11,125 bases of DNA from JBNJEM01 sp051745935 (GCA_051745935.1 JBNJEM010000213.1:1-11125); one strand, 5' to 3'; positions 1 through 7,536 are shown, counted from the first letter of the stretch. Notes: generated by a model from the letters alone, not told the origin. Program-made: numbers and translations.

Positions 1-65
1 TCGGGCAATTGAACCCCCGGATCGAGCACGACCACCCCGTCACGCACCCTGCCACGGTAGTTCAT
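1..65 (-). CDS. Antitoxin-like small protein, N-terminal part only
   Basis: Reading leftwards from an ATG at 65, 21 codons are visible before the window ends. The peptide opens MNYRGRVRDG and continues VVVLDPGVQLP. This matches the usual opening of the small AF2212-like/DUF104 proteins, which begin with a short beta strand, then 'G-V-V-x-L', then 'LPEG'. Members are often antitoxins encoded just before a PIN-type toxin gene, which would lie beyond the left edge here. A GGAG ribosome-binding site sits 8 bases before the ATG, which supports the start. The body of the protein is outside the window, so neither the family nor a toxin partner can be confirmed. Other short DUF2281-like proteins have similar openings. 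Confidence 0.55.
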   Translation of the reverse strand, partial: MNYRGRVRDGVVVLDPGVQLP

Positions 66-296
66 CGTATATCTCCACTGAGAATTCGATCATTCCCCAC
101 CTGGTTAAGTGTAGCGTTTGCCCCGTTGGCTGTCCATTTCCGCGCATCAACGGCGTCACGGACTTCGACGACACCCAGGCCGCCCTGACAACAATCCTGG
201 CCGGGCGTCAATCGTCGCTACGCGACCAATTCGCTTGCCCCATTCTTCCTTGCTCCACAAACCGGGTATTGATCGGTGTCTTGTTCTTCTTGGGCT

Positions 297-452
297 TCAC
301 AGAAGCTGCCAGTCTTCGATGTGCAGGCGAGGCTGCTCCAGGGCGCTCTCGGGCTCCAGCACCGGGGGCCCGTGCTTGACCGCCTGATGCCACCGTCGTT
401 TTACGCTTTCCCGCAACTCGATGACGTCGTCGTCAATGAACAGGTGCTTCAT
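297..452 (-). pseudogene. Truncated start of a sugar-processing-type protein
   Basis: This is a 51-codon reading frame with a good start: the ATG at 452 is preceded by GAGGGGGG about 8 bases upstream. It opens MKHLFIDDDVIEL and then has R-x-x-H-Q-x-x-K-H-x-x-P-V-L-x-P. That opening is familiar from large planctomycete-type proteins with a beta-propeller or glycosidase-like body, usually written 'LFIDD..I......HQP.KHP.NPV'. Those proteins are hundreds of residues long. Here the frame changes to an unrelated tail after about residue 35 and stops at residue 51, and no continuation is evident in the other minus-strand frames down to position 66. The likeliest reading is a gene cut by rearrangement soon after its start. 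A genuine short protein is less likely. Confidence 0.45.
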
Positions 453-551
453 CGCGCACACCCCCCCTCGAGTCCAGGCGCCATGGCTCACCACGGCGCG
501 GGCAATCTATACCCTCACGCCGCGCTCACCAACCGGGCCTGCCCCCGGCCG

Positions 552-1132
552 TCAGGGGCCGATCACCACCTCATCAAGCTCGAACCAATGCCCCTCCTTC
601 ACATCCCCGCGCGGCGTGCCGTGGAAGCGCAGGCCCTCGATCCGTGTGACATCCGGGGTAGCGCTCGCGAATGAGCCGCGCGTCGAACTCCAGCTCATGC
701 CACTGCTCGTCATCCATCAGCACGTGGTCGGTCACCACTTCGGCCTCGGCGGGCCGGGCGGCGGGGCTGGCCGCCACGCAGACGCGGCGGGTTGAGTCCC
801 CGGGGACCTCGAAGGCCCGCAGGTATAGCGCGACAGGCGTCCCCGAGCCGATGCGGTAGCGGATGCGGATGGTCGTGTCCCGGTCAATGTCCCAGCGGGG
901 CGGATGGGTCCAGCAGGGCAAGCGCCCGCCGTCGGAGGGCGCGTGGACACGAAGCACGCCTCGAGCAGCCGATAGTCCAGGTGCTCCGGGTCGCGCAACT
1001 GCACTGTGATAAGCTCCGAACCGGCGGCGTCCGGGTGTCCCTCGACGAACTGAGGCCACTGCTGCGGCGTCCACGCCTCCTCGACCGTGGGCTCAACAGG
1101 GTCCTCGCCCTCCGGCCGGATCAGCAAAAGAG
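552..1132 (-). pseudogene. Frameshifted C-terminal remnant of a large protein
   Basis: Three stretches of protein-like sequence follow one another on the minus strand in the order frame A, frame B, frame A. The first (about 1132-965) includes PEGEDPVEP and ends near DPEHLDYRLLEA. The second (about 965-658) includes WDIDRDTTIRIRYRIG and DDEQWHELEFDARLI. The third (about 657-555) reads DVTRIEGLRFHG then GHWFELDEVVIGP and stops at 552. The shifts fall near 955-965 and near 653-660 and compensate each other. The beta-rich content (alternating charged and aliphatic residues) suits a sugar-binding or jelly-roll C-terminal domain, possibly from a protein like the one that starts 100 bases downstream at 452. 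No start is identifiable. Either a decayed gene or a gene carrying two sequencing indels. Confidence 0.45.
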
Positions 1133-1569
1133 TCGCAAGAGAAGGAAAAAAGGTAAGACGGCGGCCAAAGGCAAGAAGGGCAAGGAGCCCCCCCATTGGG
1201 GTCACTTCAGCGTGGGAGAGGGATGGGCCAGCGCCCCCCCCTATGAGCCGCCAAGATCCGGCCGTTGCAAACCAAGCAGGAAAACGGTACGTTCCAAATA
1301 CACAGGCGTCGTTTTTTGGGAACAGCCCATCCCGACCGGTTCGCATGCCTCAAGGGCATGTTGCTCGTAGTGTGCCCGCAAGGGCATACTTCGAACGATG
1401 CGCTCCTTTTGCCGTTATACCGGTCGCGAATGACGTTCTCCGCCGCGAGTCCGACCAACGGGAGGACGGCTTGCGTCGGGCAGCTTTCCACGCGGAAAAA
1501 TCCAGCCGCCTGAAATATACTTCACCATTCGTCATTTCGTCATTCATCGTTGTTTTAAGGGGCAAGTTA
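1133..1569. other. Gene-poor spacer before the DUF4838 gene
   Basis: No convincing gene is seen. The plus-strand frame of the DUF4838 gene stays open leftwards to 1087, but the extension has no protein-like character and lacks a signal peptide, so it is not used. The stretch 1130-1180 is A/G-rich and would encode a lysine-rich run on the plus strand; this could be a remnant of a basic tail. Two copies of AAGGGCAT lie at about 1352-1388. The right part holds the left copy of the inverted repeat (1417-1519). Confidence 0.5.
1417..1519 (-). repeat. Left arm of a 103-bp inverted repeat
   Basis: The reverse complement of this segment matches 3835-3937 at about 96 of 103 positions with no gaps, by hand alignment. 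Both copies run from a TATATTTCAGGCGG block to CGCGACCGGTAT. The core CCCGACGCAAGCCGTCC and the following CTCCCGTTGGTCGGACTC are identical in both. In one frame both copies stay open, with three of the seven differences silent. The arms point outward-to-inward around the DUF4838 gene. It may be a dispersed intergenic repeat present twice by chance orientation, or the ends of a unit that moved with the gene. Confidence 0.85.
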
Positions 1570-3621
1570 ATGCGTTCATCGGCAACCGCCGCCGTGCTTT
1601 TCGCCGTTTTCGCGCAGTATTTCGCCTCCGCCAGCGAAGCCTTCGGCGCTGGCATAACGTTGGCCATGGACGGCAAGCCCGCCGCTGTCGTCGTCATCCC
1701 CGACGACGCGGGCAGGCGCTCGGTGGAACGTGGCGCCGCCGAACTCTTGATGTCGCTTGTCCGCCAGATGTCGGGCGCGGAACTGCCGATAAAGCACGAG
1801 CGCGAACTGGACGAAAACGGGAACTTGGTCCTCGTCGGCGACACGAAGATGGCAGGCGAACTGGGCGTCACCGCCGAGGGGCTGGGCATCGGCGGCATGA
1901 GGGCGAAGACGACGGGCAACGCCCTCGTCCTGCTGGGCGGGCCGGAGGGCGGCCCCGCCCATTCCGACCCCAACGGCGTGCGCTACGCCGTCATCGAGGT
2001 CCTCGAACTGCTCGGCTGCCGATACTTGTGGCCGGGCGAACTGGGCAAGGTGGTGCCCCAGCGCCCGACGGTGGAAGTGCCCGCCCTCGACATCGCCTAC
2101 ACCCCCGTGGTCCAGCGCCGCGGCATGAGGTGGAGCCGGCTTCGCTCGCGCGGCCAATCCGCCTTGGGGCGGCTGGACGTGCCCGAAGACGCCTTCCGCG
2201 AGGCGCTGGAGGAGGCCACGGCCACCGAAAGCCCCGTCTCTTGGTCGGCTTGGCAGCGGCTGGGCGGCAACGTGCCCCGCTTCGGCCACGGCGGCGCCGG
2301 GCTGCGCGACGCGGAGCGGCACTTGGAGGAAAACCCCGAATGGTTCGCCCTGCAAGCCGACGGAACGCGCGACCAAGGAGGCATCGCCCGGTGGCGGCTG
2401 TGTAAGTCCAACCCCGAACTCATCGCGCATGTGGCCAACGACATCATCCAGCGCCGCAACGAAACCCCCGACCTCATGCTCGTCTCCCTGTGCCCCAACG
2501 ACGGCGGGTACGCGACCTGGTGCATGTGTGAATCCTGCAAGGCCCTCGACCCGCCCCACGGGCCGCAGATCAACATGCTCGTCTTCGAGCGCGCGGGCAG
2601 TTCGCGCCGCACCTCCATCGAGTACGTCTCCCTCACCGACAGGATGGTTTATTACTGGAACAGCATCGCCGAACGGGTAACGCAGGTCCACCCCGACCTC
2701 TTGTTCGGCGTGAGCGCGTACAGCCGTTTCACCCATCCGCCGGTCAAGCACAAATTGCACCCAAATTTGGTCGTGCGCTACGTGCCGCCCGACCCCGACC
2801 GCTGGGACGGCTGGGTCGAGGCCGGCGCGAAGCGCATCTACTACCGGCCCAACATCCTGCTCATGAACCGCCGCCACGGAAAGTTCCAGTCCATTGTCCG
2901 CCGCATGGCCCGCAACATGAGTTACTTTGCCGAAAACGGCATGTACATGACTGACTTCGACTCCATCAACCACTTCTGGTCCACCTTCGGCATCAACTAC
3001 TACGCCACGGCTCGGCTGAACTGGAACCCGCACCTGCCCGCCGACGAGATCATCGCGGACTACGCCAAGCACGGCTTCGGCGCGGGAGCGGAGCACATCG
3101 AGCGGTTCTTCCACCGCCTCGAAGACCTCACCGAGGAGGGCGTCGCCTCGCCCACGGGCCGCGGCGGACTGCCGGAGCGCGACTTTACGCCCGAAGAGAT
3201 CGCCGAACTGCGCGACATGCTCAATGCCGCCGAGGCGGCCGCCGCAGGCGACGAGCAAGCCGTCGACCGCATCGCGTTCCTGCGCATCGGCCTCAACCTC
3301 ACCGACCTCTACGCCACATTGGACGACAAAGCCCGCCGCGCCCAAAAAGGCGAAAACGTGGACATAGACCGCGCCCGGCTGCTGGTGGACCTGAACTGCC
3401 TGATGCTGCGCGACATCATGCACAACCACAACCAAGCGATCAACGTCCCTGCCTTGGTGTCCGGCACGGGCACCTTTGCTAAATGGCGCCCCATCCGCGG
3501 CAGGCGCGTCATGCCCTCGGACGAGGCGCTCTTGGAGCGGCTGGACGACCCGCGCCACGGCCTCACCGGGCGCGAGGACTCCGTCGAGGACATGCTCAAG
3601 GCGTTCGGGATGGAGAAGTGA
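1570..3621 (+). CDS. Secreted DUF4838 domain protein (glycosidase-like)
   Basis: A 683-residue protein starting at the ATG at 1570, where AAGGGG lies 7 bases upstream and a signal peptide follows at once (residues 1-27, basic start, hydrophobic core, then Ala/Ser-rich cleavage region). Residues about 30-185 look like the N-terminal alpha/beta domain seen ahead of glycoside-hydrolase-like barrels: NLVLVGDT near 87-92, GVRYAVIEVLELLG at 136-149, then RYLWPG. The DUF4838 part spans roughly 270-530, with VSLCPNDGG at 305-313 and the cysteine motif W317-C318-x-C320-E-x-C323. A conserved YATARLNWNP-type segment follows near 478. The C-terminal ~150 residues are helical. DUF4838 proteins are common in polysaccharide-degrading gut and PVC bacteria and are thought to be carbohydrate-active; no substrate can be named. 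Intact frame, stands alone, flanked by inverted repeats. Confidence 0.85.
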   Translation: MRSSATAAVLFAVFAQYFASASEAFGAGITLAMDGKPAAVVVIPDDAGRRSVERGAAELLMSLVRQMSGAELPIKHERELDENGNLVLVGDTKMAGELGVTAEGLGIGGMRAKTTGNALVLLGGPEGGPAHSDPNGVRYAVIEVLELLGCRYLWPGELGKVVPQRPTVEVPALDIAYTPVVQRRGMRWSRLRSRGQSALGRLDVPEDAFREALEEATATESPVSWSAWQRLGGNVPRFGHGGAGLRDAERHLEENPEWFALQADGTRDQGGIARWRLCKSNPELIAHVANDIIQRRNETPDLMLVSLCPNDGGYATWCMCESCKALDPPHGPQINMLVFERAGSSRRTSIEYVSLTDRMVYYWNSIAERVTQVHPDLLFGVSAYSRFTHPPVKHKLHPNLVVRYVPPDPDRWDGWVEAGAKRIYYRPNILLMNRRHGKFQSIVRRMARNMSYFAENGMYMTDFDSINHFWSTFGINYYATARLNWNPHLPADEIIADYAKHGFGAGAEHIERFFHRLEDLTEEGVASPTGRGGLPERDFTPEEIAELRDMLNAAEAAAAGDEQAVDRIAFLRIGLNLTDLYATLDDKARRAQKGENVDIDRARLLVDLNCLMLRDIMHNHNQAINVPALVSGTGTFAKWRPIRGRRVMPSDEALLERLDDPRHGLTGREDSVEDMLKAFGMEK

Positions 3622-4356
3622 ACGGAAACGGTTCCACATAAAGACACGCGCCGTTTTGAGCGACCGGGGGCGCCGCTACGAAAGGGGAAGAAAAGGCGGA
3701 CGTGGCCGTTCAGGAGTGCCGCTACACGGCCTGGACACAAGAGCCCTCATGGATGCCAGGGGACAAGCCCGTGCCATTTGCGCCTTGAAAGGCCTTCCTT
3801 CGAGATGTGCAACGGAAGCGCGAAGGTTGGTGGATATATTTCAGGCGGTTGGATTTTTCCGGGTGGAACGGTGCCCGACGCAAGCCGTCCTCCCGTTGGT
3901 CGGACTCGCAGCGGAGAAAGTCATCCGCGACCGGTATATCAATCTCTTGTCCATGAACGGTTACGGGCGGACGGCGTGACGAACCGGGATCAGTCTGCCG
4001 CCACCCGTTCGGGCGTTGCGTCCAGTTTAGCCCGGCGTTGGATTATTTCTAACGTTGCATACATTCCTTGGTCGGACGGACTTCCTGGTCCGTCCCTCCC
4101 CGCCTCGAGCATCGGTTTTCGTAGCGCGGATAAACCTCACCACTGGTGACGCACGGACACATTCGATTCATGCTGCTTTGTGCCGGTATACAGGAACGGA
4201 TTGCAAAAGCGCCCTACATTTTTCGCAACAATGGGGTTATTCTTTGAACAAGGACGACCTGGGAATAATCTCTCCGGAGTGAAGCTCGATCGTGTGTGGG
4301 GGTCGGACAGCGGCGTCATTTTTTCTGTAACGTATGATTTTTGAGAGGGTCGAACG
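3622..4356 (+). other. Gene-poor spacer between the two secreted enzymes
   Basis: 735 bases with no credible gene. It contains the right arm of the inverted repeat (3835-3937) and a perfect 8-bp stem GGACGGAC / GTCCGTCC at 4074-4081 and 4088-4095 with a 6-base loop. That hairpin has no T-run after it and is not a clear terminator. The stretch near 4185-4230 (GGAACGGATTGC and what follows) reads like the dispersed intergenic repeats common in PVC genomes, but only one copy is present here, so this cannot be shown. Confidence 0.5.
3835..3937 (+). repeat. Right arm of the 103-bp inverted repeat
   Basis: Matches the reverse complement of 1417-1519 at about 96 of 103 positions without gaps. It lies about 210 bases after the stop of the DUF4838 gene. 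Similarity ends sharply on both sides: the left flank here does not match beyond TATATTTC, and the right flank diverges after CCGGTAT. Confidence 0.85.
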
Positions 4357-5736
4357 ATGCGACGGCGGCATTGGATCGGTTTGTCACTCATTTCAGTTTT
4401 TGGGATATGTGTCACACTGCAGCCGGTGCTCGCGGACGAAGCCACGTGGAAGGTGGGCGTGGCTTCCGCGAGAATCACCCCAGAAGAACCGCTGTGGATG
4501 GCCGGTTATGGAGCGCGTGACCGACCCGCACAGGGAACACTACATGACCTCTGGGTCAAGGTCCTGGCGCTGGAAGCCAGCGACGGGCGTCGCGCGGTGG
4601 TGCTCACAAGCGACTTGTTGGGATTGCCCAAGGAGATGTACGAGTCGATTTGCGCCGAACTGAAACGCCGGTGTGATCTGGATCGCTCGCAGGTGATGCT
4701 GACAGCGTCTCATACCCACAGCGGCCCGGTGCTCGAGGGGGCGTTGTACGACATCTATCCATTGGACGCTAATCAAAAGGCTCGGATCGAAGCGTATTCC
4801 AAGCGGCTCGAGAAAACAATTGTGAAGACCATTGCCGAGGCGCTCAGCGAACGGATACCGGCTACTCTATGGGCTGGCGCAGGCACGACCGACTTTGCCG
4901 TCAATCGACGGAACAACCCGCAGCGCCGAGTGCGCGAGCTGCGAGGGGAAGGCAGGCCGCTTGAGGGGCCAGTGGATCATAATGTTCCGGTGCTTGCCGT
5001 GCGTGGTACCGACGAGACGCTGCTCGCCGTGGTGTTCGGCTACGCCTGCCATGCGACAACGTTGAGCTTCTATCGATGGTGCGGCGACTACCCGGGATTC
5101 GCTCAAATTGCCATGGAAGAGGATTCTCCCGGTACCACGGCCATGTTTCATGCCGGTTGCGGCGCCGACCAAAACCCGCTGCCCCGCCGTTCCGTGGCGC
5201 TGTGCGGAAAATACGGATTCACGCTGGCGGACGCCGTGCAGCAAGTGTTGCAAAACCCCATGAGACGGATTACTCCGCGCATCAAAACGGAAATGGAGTT
5301 CGTGGAACTGGAGTATGAGAAGCCGCTCGACCGTGCCGATCTGCGGGCGGATCTGGAAAAGAACGTCTACTACCAGCGCCGCGCGAAACGCTTGCTGAAG
5401 CAGCTGGAGAAGGGGCAGGCCTTTGCATCGTCATATTCCTACCCCGTGCAAGCATGGAAGTTGGGCGACAAGCAACTCTGGATCGCCCTGGGCGGCGAAG
5501 TAGTGGTTGATTATTCCCTCTCGTTCAAAGCGAAGCATGGTCCCGAAACCTGGGTGACCGGCTATGCCAACGATGTGATGGCTTATATTCCCTCGCGCCG
5601 CGTCTGGGAAGAAGGGGGCTACGAGGCAGGCGCCTTTTACGTATACGGACTGCCCACCGACCGCTGGGCTCCGGATATTGAAAAGCAAATCCGAGCCACG
5701 GTCGAGCGTCTGATCGACAAAGTCTCCAACCGTTGA
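4357..5736 (+). CDS. Secreted neutral-ceramidase-like hydrolase
   Basis: A 459-residue protein. The ATG at 4357 has GAGAGGG 7 bases upstream and begins a signal peptide (residues 1-26, ending PVLA before DEA). The mature protein has the N-terminal domain of neutral/alkaline non-lysosomal ceramidases: VGVASARITPEEPLWMAGYG near 34-53, the metal-binding H119-T-H121-S-G-P, GYACHATTL with H232, DYPG at 244-247, GGE381, and GYANDVMAYIPS with Y410. In Pseudomonas ceramidase zinc is held by two histidines, a glutamate and a tyrosine; H121 or H119, H232, E381 and Y410 are the likely equivalents. It is shorter than the ~650-residue classical enzymes and seems to lack their C-terminal domain, as is usual for the PVC versions. 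These may act on lipids or amides other than ceramide. Frame intact; no operon partner. Confidence 0.85.
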   Translation: MRRRHWIGLSLISVFGICVTLQPVLADEATWKVGVASARITPEEPLWMAGYGARDRPAQGTLHDLWVKVLALEASDGRRAVVLTSDLLGLPKEMYESICAELKRRCDLDRSQVMLTASHTHSGPVLEGALYDIYPLDANQKARIEAYSKRLEKTIVKTIAEALSERIPATLWAGAGTTDFAVNRRNNPQRRVRELRGEGRPLEGPVDHNVPVLAVRGTDETLLAVVFGYACHATTLSFYRWCGDYPGFAQIAMEEDSPGTTAMFHAGCGADQNPLPRRSVALCGKYGFTLADAVQQVLQNPMRRITPRIKTEMEFVELEYEKPLDRADLRADLEKNVYYQRRAKRLLKQLEKGQAFASSYSYPVQAWKLGDKQLWIALGGEVVVDYSLSFKAKHGPETWVTGYANDVMAYIPSRRVWEEGGYEAGAFYVYGLPTDRWAPDIEKQIRATVERLIDKVSNR

Positions 5737-6460
5737 ATCGACGATCATCCACCGGCTCTGGCGGTGAGAACCGTGGAGGATGCGGCGATTCAGGTTTCCG
5801 GTCTTCTGGAAGATATATAAACCCTTATATATTAGGGACTTAGGGAGCACGCGACGTTGGTACTTATGGGCTTTTCGAGAGGTATCATCGTGTGGTACTT
5901 AGTCCGCAGGAGGTCTGCCGGATAGAGGCGGCCACGGAGGCCTGAGAACGCCTTAGCAACGCGATCGACCATACCGCTGAGCAACCCGTCTCCCGCGTCT
6001 CCTGGTCCTGTGTGAGCCTCTCAGTGCTCAGCTCACAGCCCTTCCTCTCCGCCAACAACTGGCGATTAGTCCCATCCCCAAAAAAAGGCCGCCCATGTAC
6101 GGTGATCGCGTTGCAGCCATCAACCGCCGGGGATTAAAAGTCCTATCAGTTAAATCTCCAAAAGAGGTTTTTGTGCACGGAAAGAAGGTATACGATGCTA
6201 TCTCAAGAACCAATCCGAAGTCATCACCGAGGTGCTGACCAAAGTGTTCAAGAACGCGAGTACGTGAATCGATGGGACGACACAGAAGTGAACCAATACA
6301 TTTTTGGCTGAGAGAACATGGGGCAATTTTGCTGAGCGCTATAGAGCAGTGGCGGGACCGTGGCGAGCCGTCGGGTGCGGTGCGGCCGCTTGCGGGTGGT
6401 TTCACGAGGGCTGGGCGGCAGTACAAGTCGATTTTCAATCTTTCCACAAGGAACATACGG
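5737..6460 (+). other. Spacer with decayed coding traces
   Basis: 724 bases without an intact gene. An all-A/T 8-bp stem with an ACCC loop sits at 5813-5832. Short protein-like runs occur in changing plus-strand frames, most clearly between 6095 and 6311 (separate entry). The plus-strand frame of the SUMF1 gene stays open back to 6272, but that extension precedes a proper signal peptide and ribosome-binding site and is not considered part of the protein. Confidence 0.45.
6095..6311 (+). pseudogene. Possible three-frame gene remnant
   Basis: Three protein-like pieces follow each other, each in the next frame. The first starts at an ATG at 6095 and includes GLKVLSVKSPKEVFVHG then KKVYDA. The second (about 6199-6254) reads YLKNQSEVITEV then LTKVFKNA. 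The third (6255-6311) reads REYVNRWDDTEVNQYIFG and stops. Joined, they would give about 70 residues. No family is recognised. The frames could be open by chance, so this is a tentative call. Confidence 0.25.
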
Positions 6461-7357
6461 ATGTCAAAACTACATCCATTAGCGTCGCTGTTCGTTGTAC
6501 TTGCCGTTGGCGTGATGTTGGTGGGTTTTTCCAACCAGCAGCCGGCCGTGGGGTCCGACACCGGGCAAGAGGCGGACGAAGCGGAACGGCGGCAACGCGA
6601 AACAGCGAAGGCCCTGGACCAGCGGGAGGAGATCACCAACTCGATTGGCATGGCGTTGAAACTGATCCCGGCGGGTGAGTTCATGATGGGCTCGCCGGAG
6701 GATGAAGAGGACCGCAACGAAGACGAAGGTCCTCAACATCGGGTGCGGATCACCCAGCCGTTCTACCTGGGCGAGACGGAAGTGACCCAGGGTCAGTGGG
6801 AGGCGGTGATGGAGAGTCAGCCGTGGGACGGTGAACGTTATGCCGAGGAAGGCAGTGATTACGCGGCGAGCTGGATCAGTTGGGAGGATGCGGTGGCGTT
6901 CTGTGAGCGTTTGAGTGAGAAAGAGGGACGCACGTATCGCTTACCGACGGAGGCGGAGTGGGAGTATGCGTGTCGGGCCGGGACGGACACGGCGTACAGT
7001 TTTGGGGACGATCCGTCGGAGCTGGGTGAGTACGCGTGGTTTGTGGATAATGCGATGAACGTGGGTGAGCAGTATGCCCACGAGGTGGGTCGGAAGCGGG
7101 CGAACTACTTCGGTCTTTACGACATGCACGGCAATGTGTGGGAGTGGTGCGCGGACTGGTACGACTCGGATTATTATGGTGACTCACCGACCGAGGATCC
7201 GTCGGGCCCCACTTCGGGCTCGGACCGGGTGTACCGGGGTGGCGGCTGGGCCTTCGCTGCCTGGCGCTGCCGGTCGTCGTACCGTTTCGGGCTCTTCCCG
7301 GCGTCCCGCAGCAGCCTCTACCTGGGCTTTCGTGTGGCCCGAGGTCCGGTGGAGTGA
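6461..7357 (+). CDS. Secreted SUMF1/FGE-fold protein with a hypervariable C-terminus
   Basis: 298 residues. The ATG at 6461 has AAGGAA 7 bases upstream and opens a hydrophobic export signal (residues 8-23). A charged linker (about 35-58) leads into a complete SUMF1-type domain: NSIGMALKLIPAGEFMMGS at 60-78, ETEVTQGQWEAV at 105-116, WEDAVAFCERLS at 141-152, RLPTEAEWEYACRAG at 160-174, YDMHGNVWEWCADWY at 220-234, and a final GGGW...LGFRVA at 260-293. True formylglycine-generating enzymes carry two cysteines near the C-terminus; here the first position is F265 and only C270 remains, so sulfatase activation is unlikely. The same fold serves as the binding scaffold in DGR-diversified proteins, and residues 264-287 fit that pattern (separate entry). 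A surface-binding role is inferred. Adjacent downstream: a CRISPR-like array 30 bases after the stop. Confidence 0.85.
   Translation: MSKLHPLASLFVVLAVGVMLVGFSNQQPAVGSDTGQEADEAERRQRETAKALDQREEITNSIGMALKLIPAGEFMMGSPEDEEDRNEDEGPQHRVRITQPFYLGETEVTQGQWEAVMESQPWDGERYAEEGSDYAASWISWEDAVAFCERLSEKEGRTYRLPTEAEWEYACRAGTDTAYSFGDDPSELGEYAWFVDNAMNVGEQYAHEVGRKRANYFGLYDMHGNVWEWCADWYDSDYYGDSPTEDPSGPTSGSDRVYRGGGWAFAAWRCRSSYRFGLFPASRSSLYLGFRVARGPVE
7244..7330 (+). other. Candidate DGR variable region (VR)
   Basis: In residues 262-290 the constant framework positions (W263, W268-R-C-R-S-S-Y-R275, P280, R283, L288-G-F-R291) alternate with positions that are freely variable in SUMF1-type DGR targets: A264 F265 A266, F276 G277 L278 F279, A281 S282, S284 S285 L286 Y287. 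Ten of these thirteen codons end in C, as expected if each came from an AAC codon in a template repeat by adenine-specific mutagenesis; G277 (GGG) and A281 (GCG) could derive from AGG and GAG. Only four A residues remain in the ~87 bases. CTC leucine codons occur here but not in the rest of the gene, where Leu is CTG, TTG, CTT or TTA. No template repeat or reverse transcriptase is in the window. Confidence 0.5.
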
Positions 7358-7386
7358 GAGCAGGCGAGAGGGGAGCGGAGGTTGGT

Positions 7387-7536
7387 CACACCGCCCCCAC
7401 GCGTGCGGAAGCCTTCCGGTCCAGGAACAGGGGCATATCAAATAATGCACACCGCCCCCACGCGTGCGGAAGCCTTACGTCAGATCCTTAACCCGAGTTA
7501 AGAGTTCCAAACCGCTCCCACGCGTACGGGAGCCCT
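7387..7536 (-). CRISPR. Three-repeat CRISPR-like mini-array, type I-E-like
   Basis: Two identical 29-base repeats lie at 7387-7415 and 7448-7476, and a third copy with 24 of 29 matches at 7508-7536. The intervening segments are 32 bases (7416-7447) and 31 bases (7477-7507) and unrelated to each other. A 29/32 layout with a ~61-base period is that of type I-E arrays. Read on the minus strand the repeat core is CCGCACGCGTGGGGG, resembling I-E repeats. The minus-strand RNA can form a 6-bp stem with an 8-base loop in all copies: two U-G pairs in repeats 1 and 2 become C-G and U-A in repeat 3, so pairing is kept. No cas gene or clear leader is seen. It could be an orphan array or a short series of hairpin repeats. 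Confidence 0.55.

Noticed and set aside
1087..1569. In-frame upstream extension of the DUF4838 gene to an ATG at 1087
   Set aside because: The extension overlaps the minus-strand remnant and the repeat arm, has no protein-like character, and the ATG at 1570 has both a ribosome-binding site and a signal peptide.
1576..3639. Long open frame on the minus strand opposite the DUF4838 gene (687 codons)
   Set aside because: It is a shadow produced by the high third-position GC of the real gene; the composition is low in complexity and no motif is present.
4074..4095. Intrinsic terminator at the GGACGGAC / GTCCGTCC hairpin
   Set aside because: No T-run follows and it lies over 450 bases after the nearest stop codon.
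6272..6460. Earlier ATG for the SUMF1 gene
   Set aside because: It would bury the export signal 63 residues inside; the ATG at 6461 has AAGGAA at the right distance.
6028..6717. Minus-strand 229-codon frame
   Set aside because: It overlaps the SUMF1 gene and reads as the antisense of its conserved domain, with no recognisable protein.
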